Source: Dirofilaria immitis (lineage: Eukaryota > Nematoda > Chromadorea > Rhabditida > Onchocercidae). From it: a stretch of 64,000 nt of DNA. Made by a program: the position numbers and the translations under genes. The notes beneath the pieces are model-generated. The model saw only the letters and a program-made list of their open reading frames with translations, did not search any database and had not been told where the DNA came from. The stretch covers positions 5,243,331 to 5,307,330 of the forward strand of contig JAKNDB010000107.1 in assembly GCA_024305405.1 (NCBI GenBank). The letters run 5' to 3'. Shown piece after piece: positions 1 to 11,400 of this stretch (position 1 is its first letter; every line of letters begins with the position of its first letter).

Positions 1-1508
1 ATTGATAAAAAAACTTTCTAAAATTGAATGAAAATTTTAAATGAATGATTAAATAAGCCTAAAAAATAAATTAAAAGAATTAAATATAAGATTAAAATAA
101 TAAAATTAAGCTCCGAAAAAGTAACGAAAATATATTAAAATATTTTAGCAATTTATTAAATTTAAAATATACTTTTATGTTGCAAAAAGAAAAAAAAGTG
201 TTTATCGAAACATGCATACATACAAACAAATATAAAAATATATCTTAAATAGATTTTGAAATACGTAAATATCTCTTTAAGCATGTATTGGAATAATTAC
301 ATACCTTTGTTAATTATTATGAATATTTGTGATATAATTTGTGACATGTAGTTAGTATAATACTTGAATAAACGCTTTCATATATCTCGTAGAAATGCAT
401 TAATTCTCTAACTAATTTATTACTCTTATAATCAATGCATTTATTTTATATGTCTTGCTACTATCATGTTATTGTTATCTTTTTACGTAATTAAAAGGTA
501 ACTTTATTAATACATATGCTAATAATAATACTAACTGACAACTTTATCTATTATCTAATGCATAATAATTTATAACACATTGTAATATGTTATTGAGCAT
601 ACTTCAGTCTTTTGCTTCATTATAGCTTTATCAAGTAGCTTTTTCAGCTTTATATAATTTGTAATCATTAAATTTAAAACTTTTCGTTTTCCCGCCTTTT
701 TCAAAATTTTTTTCTTATTGACGAAATAAATTATATAAATTGATGCATGCATATTTATTAATCTTTTATTACAACGATAATTTGAAACGTAGATGTAGTA
801 GTATTAGTACTACAATACATAGTGTAGTTTACTACTAGCAATACAACAAGCTGAAACTATAGAAATTGTACTTATTTGCATAAAATTCATATGATTTATA
901 GTATTTAAGTATACATATAAATATATGTAAATATTATAATTTAAATTGTAAAATATTATGAACTAATAAATTAAGCAAATTATATATTATTGAAATTTTC
1001 GTTAATATTATTTGGAGTAAAAGATTGATAATTTATTCAAAAAGATATAAATGAATAATAAAACTATATATAATAATAATCAATATGCATAATTTAAAAA
1101 CTTAGCAAACGAAATTGTTTTTATGTTTTTATTGCGAACAAACAAAATTTCTCATGCTATTCAAAAAAGAAAAGGAAAAATACAAAAATTAGAAAGAATT
1201 TTGAATTTTATGAACTTCTTCATTTCGAATATTAAAGCTTTAAATTTAACAATTTTTCAAATTTTATAATGACCACGATAATTTTATTAACTCAAATAGC
1301 ATAAAATACAAGTTTAAATGACATTTTTTTGTTCATACAAATTATAATACTTGCATGTTCATGTCTATTTTTTCAAGTAAAAATGATTTATAAAAACAAG
1401 CGAAATAACATATGTATTTGCCGGCAATATATTTCTAATTAAATTATATTATTGGAAATTTTCAGATTCAGAAACTAAGATTTATTTACACAAAAAAGTA
1501 GGAAAGAA
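1..1508. other. 5' flank of the nuclear receptor gene, no gene seen
   Basis: This stretch is very AT-rich, with stop codons dense in all frames. The one open frame of about 60 codons on the minus strand (570-752) has no splice context or recognisable composition. The interval probably holds the promoter and 5' UTR of the receptor gene that starts at 1509. I could identify no individual promoter element. Confidence 0.5.
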
Positions 1509-4500
1509 ATGGATAACAGAAATTACGGTAATATTTGGCAACATGGTTTCACTTTATCACAAACGGATGAGTATCATCATGTTGAAGATGCATCGATTCC
1601 AGTTTTACGTGATCCAATACGTGATGCTACCACATCCTCGTTCTTATTTTGGGATTACGATCCAACATTTCGTACCAATATTGGTCAGACTGTTAGCGGT
1701 AATTTTGCTGGACCACATTACATCGTACCATTATCGCAGATGTCGGTACTGTATTCATGTACAGTATTTTAACCGATGCTAAATAATCACTGATATCAAT
1801 TAAAAATTTAAGAGTCTAAATTCAGAATTTTATTTGGGAGGTAAATGATTAATTGTAATCATCAATATATGGTGCCATTCCATTAGAATTAATATATTTA
1901 AAATAAAAATATCCAATAATTTTAATCCTAATGATGGAAATTTTCAAATTGAAGTATGAAATTCCCATGAGAGTTCAATTGCATTTAAAATGATTTGTTA
2001 TGAATTTGAAGTTTATTATTTTAAAAGCAGAAATAGATTACGTGTGTAAAAAAACTTACGCTATAAATGCTTTGATATTATTGATAATGCTATATTGCGA
2101 ATGAAACAAATTAAAAACATTATCATAAAGCTAATTTTCATCATCGTATTATAATTCTAAAGCTAAATTCCAATATTCACTACATTATATCTAAATAAAT
2201 TTCGGTATAGCATTCTCTGATAGTTTCGTATATTCATTTTTCAAAATAAGTTATGAAAACAAAAATAATTCACCGAAAAAATTATCATTTGTTTAAAACA
2301 GCTTTTACGCTTTATTTAACTTGATTTTTCTAAAAATTTTTGCTTATCAAAATTGACATGTGCAAATCTGTTTAGGATTCAAGCAGTAATTTTTCCAACT
2401 TACCAATCCGACAAATGATAACAACAGCTGCACCAATTTATTCAAGTTCATGCTCTTGTACTGTTAAAGATTTTACCGTGCCATTATCAACAAGATTTCC
2501 ATCTGATCAAAGGTGTATTAAAAGTTTTAGACATAATCAATAACAAGTGGCTACAATTTTGATATTTTATTTCTGTCATTTAAAAGTTTTAGTTCTCTTG
2601 ATAGATTTTCAAAATATAAAGTATAAGTGATTAAAAAAAACAAGTAGATCGTTTCATCATTCAAAAAGCTAGTATTGGAGCAGTCTCGTAAAATCGTGTG
2701 ATAAATTAACCGTGATAGAAGATTAAATTAAATTATTTGCTTGTGTTAATTTTAGCATAACTTATTCATTTAAAATAAAAACAAATTTAAAACTTAAAAT
2801 GGAAAAATTATCAACTAATAACAGTAACTTTATCTATCTCACCGAAAAAAGCGACAGAATATAAATTTGTTAAAATAAACTTTTTTTTTTGTTTACTTCT
2901 TTCAGTTAAATACATAAAAATTCTTAAATAATTGTTTTCATAGTTAAGATGTAAAAAAAAAAATGAATTTTCGTGTTTCAGCTAAAAATAGGTGCTCCTT
3001 TCCTTATTTTTGCTTTCTTTTTAATTTGCTTCGACAACTTCTTTTGAACTTTTCTAGTCACTGCATGAGCTCTGACTGATCTACAGCATATTTATTATCT
3101 TTCCATAATTGTAACTGATCTTCGTTTTCTTCTGTAGAACTATATTTCAAAAATGGACCACTGAAAATTTGAAGTTTGTTATCCAAAGAAAGTAGCGATT
3201 TAGATCATCAGTGTATATGATTATGATAGCATTTGTACTTTCTATCCACAATTTCAATTAAAAAAATTAAGCAAATACTATAGCTCTTAAACTAATAATT
3301 CAATAGTTCTTTAAACTAAAAATTTTTTTTGTTTTTTTTAACTCTTGTTTAATTTTATAAAATTTCAGCTCTTATCGAATCAGCGCAATTTTTTTTGAAA
3401 ATTTTAGAAACCAGTTTGCTAATTATTATCAATAATTAATTTAATCGACTATTTGGCAAATTCTTTCAGTGACATTAATAGCAAGCAAAAACGGTAAAAC
3501 AACATGTTGTTTGTCAGCAGGGAAATAATGATGAATGATATACTATTGTTTAGAAGAGACATTACTTAGAGTTTTTCAATGTTTTTGTTTATATTATTTA
3601 AAAATTAATTTTAGCTACTCGTTATTGTCATTTGATACACCTAATACTTTATCAACACTTTCTATACCGCAACAAACTACACCGCGGTCAGTACCTCCGG
3701 TAGCGATACAAAAACAATCGGTGAACAATTATGTCAGGTTTGCCTTGCTGCAGCTTCCAATGGATTGCATTTTGGAGCAAAAACGTGCGCTGCATGTGCT
3801 GCATTTTTCCGGTTAATTCATTTTTTGCTAATAAAAAAATTCAGATTTTTTTAGCAATTTAAAAATAATATGTTTTTAAATTGAAAAATGAAATATTTCA
3901 ACACTTCCATTATTCAAATACTATTTTCAATATTCAAATTTTATTTTTCCAAATATTCGTAGCACATCTTTTTTTTTGATTTTTACCTATATTTTTTAAA
4001 AATATTTGGTTGCATTAGCAAAAAATACTGAATTTTTTATTTCAATGAAAGAAGTTCGTTAAATTTCGCACATTTTTTTCTTCTTCTGCGTTTACCATAT
4101 TTTATATTCGAATTAACAAAAACCATCAGTTAAAGAGAGAATATCCCTCATCCGTCTTATTCATCATAATTATCATTATGACAAAAAAAATTTTTTTCAT
4201 TTTCGCAAAGGAGATTATTCATATATCTATTGGGAAGAAAAAAGGTTAAACAAAGGGTAATTTTAAATATTTTTTTCGAATAGAAGTGAACCTCCTTCTA
4301 TATTTGGGCTTATACGATATCACAAACACAATATCGTGCCTATACAAGGGTCTGAATCAAGTGCGCAATACGCAGGAATATCAAAGAACGCGAATACAAA
4401 TATATCAAAGAAACAATATCTTAATGCTTACTGAAAAATTGTATCTTTCCTTTGGGGCTGTCGTTCTTCCTTCGTATCACCATTGCAGTTTTTCGTGTCT

Positions 4501-6537
4501 TTGAATTCGGTCCTTGCTACGTCGAATTGTTCTCCAAAATATTGGACCGTATTTGCACTGAACTATTACTGCCGGATCGAATTTGAACCGTCGTCGTGTA
4601 ACTGATTCTGACTGATCATCAAATCATTGGTCGAATTGTTCATCAAACCTTGGTAATTGAACCGCATTTCCTCCCTTATATGTCCTTCGGCTTATCGATC
4701 CTAGATGGGTTGACCACTTTTGTTGACCAATGAGTGCGAATGAATCGAATGCTTTTATTGAAAACATCTTTACATCTTTATCTTTTAGCTTTCTGATATC
4801 ATAATTTTGATGTGCTATTTACTTTAATGTCCCTTTTAACATTTCTATCTCTATACAACTAATTACATGTTTCGGCTTTCGCCGACAACATCAGTTTCAG
4901 CAATAGCAATAGAGTAAATTGTAAGTATTAAGAGCAAGGTCAGGGACATCAGCAACTCATTTTATCTCGTTTCCAGGATTTTTTTTGAATCGGTATTATA
5001 TACGATGAAAATGAAAGTTTTTATTACTGATACCGCATTATTTTTTATTACTGATACCGTATTATCACCCCAATTTTAGATGACTTAATAGAAATTTTAA
5101 ATTATTATTCAATTTTGCAGTATTTCTTATCTCGTGCTCAATATTATACCATAATACAATACAATACTATCACTATCGAAATATGAACTCATTATTATTA
5201 TTATGTCAATGAAATGTACAGCATCAATTATCATTTTTAGACGAACGGTCAGCGATGAAAAGAGTTATACCTGCAAACGGTCACATCGCTGTGATATAAA
5301 ATTAAATTACGGTACATATATTGACGATATTTGTTTCAATAAAATCTAAAATAGAATCATTTATTTTATTATGCAACATATGCATAGAGTTGTATATTTC
5401 TATTTTATAATCTTCGCAGAAACTTTATTATTCATTTTCAGCAACTGGCTATCGTAAAATATGTCGTAGTTGTCGCATGAAACGGTGTCTTCACATTGGT
5501 ATGCTTCCAGAAAGTAAGCTATTCCATGAACATATCAGATTTTACGCCTCTATATAAAAATGTTTATATTATTATTATTACTACTGTTATTATTATTCTA
5601 CTAAAAGATGAGAAACAATATTAATAAATGCTATAAATAAGTCAGTAGTTTTATGAAAAAAACAAAAATCCTATAAATTACAGATCAAGCTTTCAAATTC
5701 GGTCAGAATTCAAATACATAATTACTGTGTTACAGTTGTTTTACAAACTTCTAACATATTAAGATGATTAGTATGAGATTATTATAATCATTCGAATAAA
5801 TTAGTAAAACAATTCGTAATTTATGAAATATCAAAGATTTTTGTTAGCTGCGCCAAGCATGCATTCAATAGAAACTGCAAGTTGTTTATTTATCATATTC
5901 AACGAAGTTACCATACTTATTACTAATCAGTGAAATGCATTTTATTGATCAATGAATAAGTGAAACCATTAATTAATTTATAATTTAATGAATTAATTAA
6001 ATAAGCAAAAATTTACTATGATCAGAAGAATGAATTGATTATAATAAATGAAAGATAAAGAAATCTAAAACAATGCAGCAGTTTGTTAGTTGAATAAATA
6101 GTATATAAGTATAGAGAATTTATGTCATCAAGTAGCAGTTAGAAAATTAAGCAAATCCCAATCAACAATATATTTAAATCACAAAAGATAGAATCGGTAC
6201 AATTGCATTGTTTATGTTTTTTTTTCCAGAGAAATATACGATATTTATAATTTATAATCCTCTTTCTTAATAAGTAATTTTAATCTAGCACTTTAGTTTA
6301 CTAAAATTTGTTTTAGCTGAAAAAAAATCATTTACGCTTGAAAATTTTATCTTTTCAGATGTGCAGAATAAGAGGCAAAGGAAGGAACATAAGGAAAATT
6401 GCAACTATCAACATGGTAAACATAATGATAATCGAACTAATGTTGTTAGTAATAGAGAAGATCCATCATTGATATCAAATAACGATACTGCAAGAAGCAA
6501 TCTTCATACCGAAATCAAATCAGAATTTCGATCGTGA
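1509..6537 (+). CDS. nuclear hormone receptor, DNA-binding domain only
   Basis: Exons assembled by hand: 1509-1745, 2376-2512, about 3615-3811 (or 3704-3811), 5241-5311, 5442-5513, 6359-6537. All have GT/AG borders, and phases fit except in exon 3. The product is a zinc-finger transcription factor of the nuclear receptor family, roughly 270-300 residues. About 150 Ser/Thr/Pro/Gln-containing residues come first. The first finger then reads CQVC, 13 residues, CAAC followed by AAFFRR, a P-box typical of the divergent nematode receptors. The second finger has C-x5-C and CRSC, then RMKRC. The gap between its two cysteine pairs is 13 residues instead of the usual 9, spanning the 5311/5442 junction. 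After the fingers come only about 60 polar residues and a TGA. No ligand-binding domain follows, and AATAAA is at 6700. C. elegans ODR-7 is a known DBD-only receptor, but orthology is not shown. In exon 3 the frame of the preferred acceptor (3614) meets the finger frame only if one base is missing, most simply in the A5 run at 3710-3714. A weak acceptor at 3703 would avoid the problem. Confidence 0.85.
2978..3160 (-). CDS. coding-like terminal exon antisense to the receptor intron
   Basis: Read on the minus strand, a good TTTTCAG acceptor ends at 3161 and is followed by a polar, lysine-rich open frame: GPFLKYSST, then EDQLQLWKDNKYAVDQSE. It continues as AHAVTRKVQKK and a run of Lys/Ile/Arg ending in GAPIFS and a TGA at 2980-2978. 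The two halves are joined only if one base is missing near 3070, the same kind of break seen in the other genes here. Its composition is clearly protein-like and differs from the surrounding intron. The basic C-terminus would suit a small nucleic-acid-binding or ribosomal protein, but I do not recognise the family. Upstream exons would lie at higher coordinates inside the receptor gene and were not found with confidence. It could also be a fragment of a dead gene. Confidence 0.4.
4270..4900. mobile_element. GC-richer block with hammerhead-like hairpin, possible mobile element relic
   Basis: Inside the 3811-5241 intron about 500 bases are distinctly less AT-rich than their surroundings. On the minus strand several frames stay open for 30-60 codons but are interrupted by paired stops (near 4572). 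Short internal repeats are present (CAATTCGAC twice, and CAAATTCGATCC beside CAAATACGGTCC). Just beyond, at 4869-4894 on the minus strand, is CTGATG followed by a GGC-GAAA-GCC stem-loop and GAAAC. This is close to a hammerhead ribozyme core of the type carried by some retroelements. No protein domain was recognised, so the mobile-element call is an inference. Confidence 0.3.
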
Positions 6538-7214
6538 ATTTTATCTCTAAATTTATGAAAAAACAAAAAGACAATTGTGAAAAAATATTTTAAATGATTA
6601 AAATGATTAGAATTGATTAGATTTCAAACATATGACAATATTATAAACTTCATATATTAACTTTTGAGAAATTGTAGTTCAATAATCTGGAAATATTTGA
6701 ATAAATAAATAAAAATGGATGATCTCATAATCTCACTTTATTTTCCAATAAAGTCAAAAATAAAAATTTCAAATCAATTTTAAATTTCAAAAGTTTGAAA
6801 TTAAAGAAAAAACCTTGAAGCATCATTAAATCTGACACTTTGATGTTTTCGAATTAGAACTATAACCGAAAGTTATTCGTTTCTGCAAATTGCATTGTCA
6901 CTGAATAACTATTAAGAAAATTAAAATGAATAATGTACATAATTTTAAATATAAACGTTTGATAAGCTTATCGATAAAAAAATTCAAATTAATTTACGTC
7001 AATTATTTATTGGTTGATACCAATATTTTGCAAGTGGCACCAAAATACATGCACATATAACTTCTAAACTTGCATAAATTACAACAGCGTAATGATTGCA
7101 ACATATTCAATTCTAGGAAAGAAAAAGTACTTTTGTAATATTTAATAATATTTATTTCAATAACATTTAATATAAAGATAGCAATATTGATTGATTAATC
7201 GAACAAATATTAAG
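6538..7214. other. convergent 3' flanks
   Basis: This stretch lies between the stop of the receptor gene on + and the stop of the membrane protein gene on -. It holds the AATAAA at 6700 for the first gene, and an AATAAA on the minus strand at 7156-7151 that could serve the second. Nothing else was seen. Confidence 0.5.
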
Positions 7215-8426
7215 TTACAAGCTCATGCATCTTTGTTCTAAATGAACATAAAAATAGAAAGGACGAATAAAATAAAGCATACCATTTAATAGGGCTAAAA
7301 TAGCAAGAGCTAAATCAATCCACGAAAAAGTTAATGCCCATTGATCAATCGGTTTTTGGCTTCTTGAAACCAACGTAATGAAGTCAAAATACTATCAGTA
7401 ATTGTCACAAGCATCATAATTAACATAATGCATAAACCAAGGCAATATATAAAAGTTGGCCAATGCAAATGAAGAGCACGAAGTGTGAATAAGCCAGATA
7501 ATGAAACGATCTAAACAAAATAATACCCAGAAAAATTTGCTTATTTGAGCATTTTGATTCTTTTTAACTTTTCGATGTTATTGGAATATTTTTATTTTTT
7601 TTAATTTGTTAACATTTCGATACTATTCAAAAATATATTTGCCATTTAGCGAATATAAAACATCATTTCTGTCTTACAAAAGACAAAATTTTAAGAATTT
7701 TGAAAATTACAGGCAGTAAATGATGATTTCGATTAAAAAATATTCTGTTTTAGTAATTTAACTTCAAGAATACTAAAACTTGTTGCTTTTTCTTTTAAAA
7801 ATTTTTCGTTTTAATTACATCATCAATATTTCAATCATATTAAAAGAATATTTACTAAAATTTATTTTTATACGAAAATATGAGAAAAAGATAATTGAAA
7901 CAAAAAGTTCTAACCAAATTAAGCAAGGGAATCCATATATTAGTACCATTAGTACAGTTTACCTCATTATACATAATGCTATATTGTAATCCAAGGCAGA
8001 AGCATGATATTCCAATAATAAATAATGTTGTGGCCAAGAAAAAGTGGCCATATATTAGGCGAGTAAATATCATCCATGGCTTTTCGGGAATATTCAATAA
8101 AGAGCAGGCATTAATCTTCTAACAATAAATAGTGATAAAATAATCTTCAACAATTCAATGATAAATTTTAAGGAATTATGCCCTCAATAAAAAAGTAATT
8201 TATTGCTTCAATTCTTTGTTTTTCATTTTTTATCTAATATTTTATAAATGGAAAAAGCAAGAAAACTTCATGCTTTATACTAAATATTACGCAACGATGA
8301 TACTCAATTTATTAGTATTGTTAGGAATTTTGAAATAGTCGATAACTAGGAAAAATGATTAAAATTAGTTACCTCATCAAGACTAAGTGCAGCATGTGTA
8401 AATTTATGATTCAAATTACCGAACAT
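7215..8426 (-). CDS. small four-helix membrane protein, family unknown
   Basis: Minus-strand exons: 8373-8426 (start ATG at 8426, MFGNLNHKFTH), 7963-8118, 7283-7510 and 7215-7237. The last intron is only 45 nt. The product is about 153 residues. Hydrophobic segments are centred on FFLATTLFIIGISCFCLG (exon 2), WPTFIYCLGLCIMLIMMLV (exon 3) and WIDLALAILALL (late exon 3), with a weaker one near SLSGLFTLRAL. This suggests four membrane passes with both ends cytoplasmic, ending in EQRCMSL. The layout recalls small tetraspan proteins, but there is no tetraspanin CCG motif and I recognise no family. Exon 3 needs one extra base near 7360-7366 to connect TSLRWFQ to the downstream SQKPIDQWAL frame. Otherwise it ends at an early TAA. 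Phases of all splice sites fit if that base is restored. Confidence 0.65.
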
Positions 8427-11400
8427 TTCGAATAAAATTGAATAATGTTTCATCAGTTTTTATAACATAAAAATAAATTATTATGTTTAGAAAATATCAA
8501 GATATATGTTATTTCAATAGAGTGATATGAGATTTCGATTCTCAAAAGATGATTTATTTATTTTTTTGGAAATTTTACATTTTTAAATATATTAATCAAA
8601 TGCAGTGATTTACATTATTTCATTTGTTAAAATATCCAAAAAACTTTAACGAAATCGAATTACCAAATTTCCTGACAAATGTATTTATCGAACTCCAAAA
8701 AAGTGGAAAAAGATGTTGAAATGTGTGATATTTCAATGACGAACTTTAGCTTCATCGGTTTCTATCGGATTTGCTTTATGAGATCTCCATATGAGAATCT
8801 TCAAATAAACTTATAATTAATTTAAGTTGGACATTTTACTGTAAAAATATATCAGCAATTAATGTATTTGGGATCAATTTCAATAATTCATCAATTCTAT
8901 TTCTACCAAGTTGTTATCTGCAAACGCACATACCTGATATATATAACATATCAATTGTCTTATCACAAATTATCAATTCTATTATATGTGAGTTTACAAA
9001 TTATACTGTTCATCAACTTACTAAATTATTCATTAAAAGCTTGTTTAAAATATTAGGTTAAACCGAAAGCATATTTTCAGCCAAAAATTTAGTTTTTTTT
9101 TTTTTAAATGGAAGATTAAATTTGAAAGGAAATGGAAAATGCAAAAATGTGAATAATGGCTGATGAGGAACGATTCATTCATTTACATTTAATAAAGATA
9201 TTTTAGCACCGGCTTCTACAAATGATTTGAATGTCTTTACTGTTGTGATAAACTTCGATACAAATATAAATAATTATAGAGTCAATAAATCCTCAGTACT
9301 TATGTTTACAAGAAATATTTACATCATCAAATTATCTGATTAATTAATGTTTGATACTCCTAAATATAAAGATATTCGAATTAAAGCGATTAATATTTTT
9401 TCAAATTAACCAAGCATGAAACAGTAATTATCGGATTACTTCATTTTTATTTATTAATATGCAATAAAAATCTAAAAATTCATTAATCATACAATCTACT
9501 CGACTATATGGAATTATCCATATAGTCAAATACACAAACAAAATCAATATTTTGATTCGCTTTAAAAAAAAAAAATGATGAATATTCTTAATCCGAAAGA
9601 ATACCATTCGATAACAAATGAATGAGACGGATACTTTACTATCAAAAATCTTCTTCACTTCTGTTATTTGCCTGGTAATAGATTATTGAAATTTTTGCGA
9701 TAAATAACCATATTATGCCGTTAAATTTTTTCCGAAATTAAGCGATTAGAGAAAATTTTATCAATGTCGTTGAAATCGCGAAAGGAAGAAAATTTAGTAA
9801 TTCCTTTGTCCTGGATTTAACATCATGATATATGTTGTATGTGCTAATTTATTGTGCAATGTAAAATGGTCCGTTCATTGTTTAAAAAGAGCTCCATCTA
9901 TATGTGCTAAGAAAACATTAATTCTTTGATCTAAGAATTGGATCATCCTTGCGCGGGAAAGACTCTTCGGCGTTAAAGTCATTTTGAAAGATGTGCTTCA
10001 ACAAAGTTAGTTGGAGAGGCATGTTGGGAATTTAGTTGCTCATTTCCTTTGAGTCATGTCATCATTTTAATTGTCTTATTGTATAATTGATATTGTAATT
10101 GTTGCGTCCGTTGATGTATCATCGAAATTGTTGTAATAAAAGTTTAACAATCAAGTTTGAGGTTCATTTCCAAGTGTGTGAAACAAGAAATTGAAGACAT
10201 CTGCGAGCAATGAGAAGAAGAAATCACCCAGTTCAAATTTTGTCACGATCAAGAAGAAAATGTCAACAATTAGCAATCACGATTTGATGAATTTTTAAAA
10301 AAATTTTAATATAAATTTTTAGAATAATTTTTTATAGCTATAATTTTTTTACAATTTTTCGAAAGTAAATGCATGAAATGTTAATTATTAATAACTGTCA
10401 TTGAACAAAGAATTAAAAAAGAAAAATTGAAATTGGAAAAAATTCTTTTCTAACAAAATTTAACAAAATGTTGCGAAAGATGAGAAGAAAGTAAAAGTAA
10501 AAAATGGTAATATTTGTTATTATAAATATGATTTTCTTTTGCTTTTGAATATAACAAAAAACACAGTGAAGAAATAGAAAAACAAAAAGGAAGTAGAAAA
10601 AGTGAATAAAAAGCAAGAACAAAATGTTCGGAATTTAAGAGATTCTAATCTTTGCAGTTGAATTTTTTAATGAAAAAATGTCAAAGTGAAAAGAATTTTC
10701 TAATAAAAACAAAAGCAATGTAATAAACAATTTATTCATAAGCAAATATATTCTACAACAAATCAATGACTTTTAGCAAAAACAATTTCAGAAAACAATT
10801 TTTCCTAATATTCTTTCTTTCGGAATAAAAAAATTAATTAAAAAAATCAATTTTTTCTAACATTTTCTCTTATATAACTAAAAGATTTTAAATTACTTAT
10901 AATGTTAAAATGATTCGACAAATTTTTTTAAAACTGAGCAATACGTAAAAAATAGTCAGTGAGAAGTAATCAGTATGGTAGAAAATTAATGTTATAGGAC
11001 GCTTTACAAATTAGATATAGTAATAGAATATCAAAATTGTTTGAAAGTGGTAGATTGATTAAGTATTAAACAGGAATAAATAACAATGATATTGAAAATC
11101 GTTAAAAGAATAAGTTACAGCTGAAAAAGTTAACTGTTGTAGCCATTCTAATTTTACATAATTTATTAATTCAATTCTTCAAAATTAAATTCTCGCACCT
11201 GGCTAAAAGCAATTACTTAGTGAACAAAATATTTTTTTTTTGATATTAAAATGATTTTGAAAAGTTTTACCAAAAAAAACAAAAAAACGTAAATGTTTCA
11301 GTTTATCGAAATATTAGCTTAATACTTCGGAGAAAAAAAAGTGAATAAGAAAAATGGAAAAATAATTTAATTCTTTTATTTTTAATTATCAGGAAGTAAA

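Noticed and set aside
3687..3703. Possible 17-nt GT...AG micro-introns: 3687-3703, 7392-7408 (minus) and one within 19090-19276 (minus) would each restore the frame when removed.
   Set aside because: Three coincidences looked exciting, but other breaks of the same size (15073-15078, 18077-18083, 26333-26338, 53870-53886) contain no GT...AG at that spacing. They are explained by one missing A. 17 nt is also far below known nematode intron sizes. A single-base deficit explains all cases.
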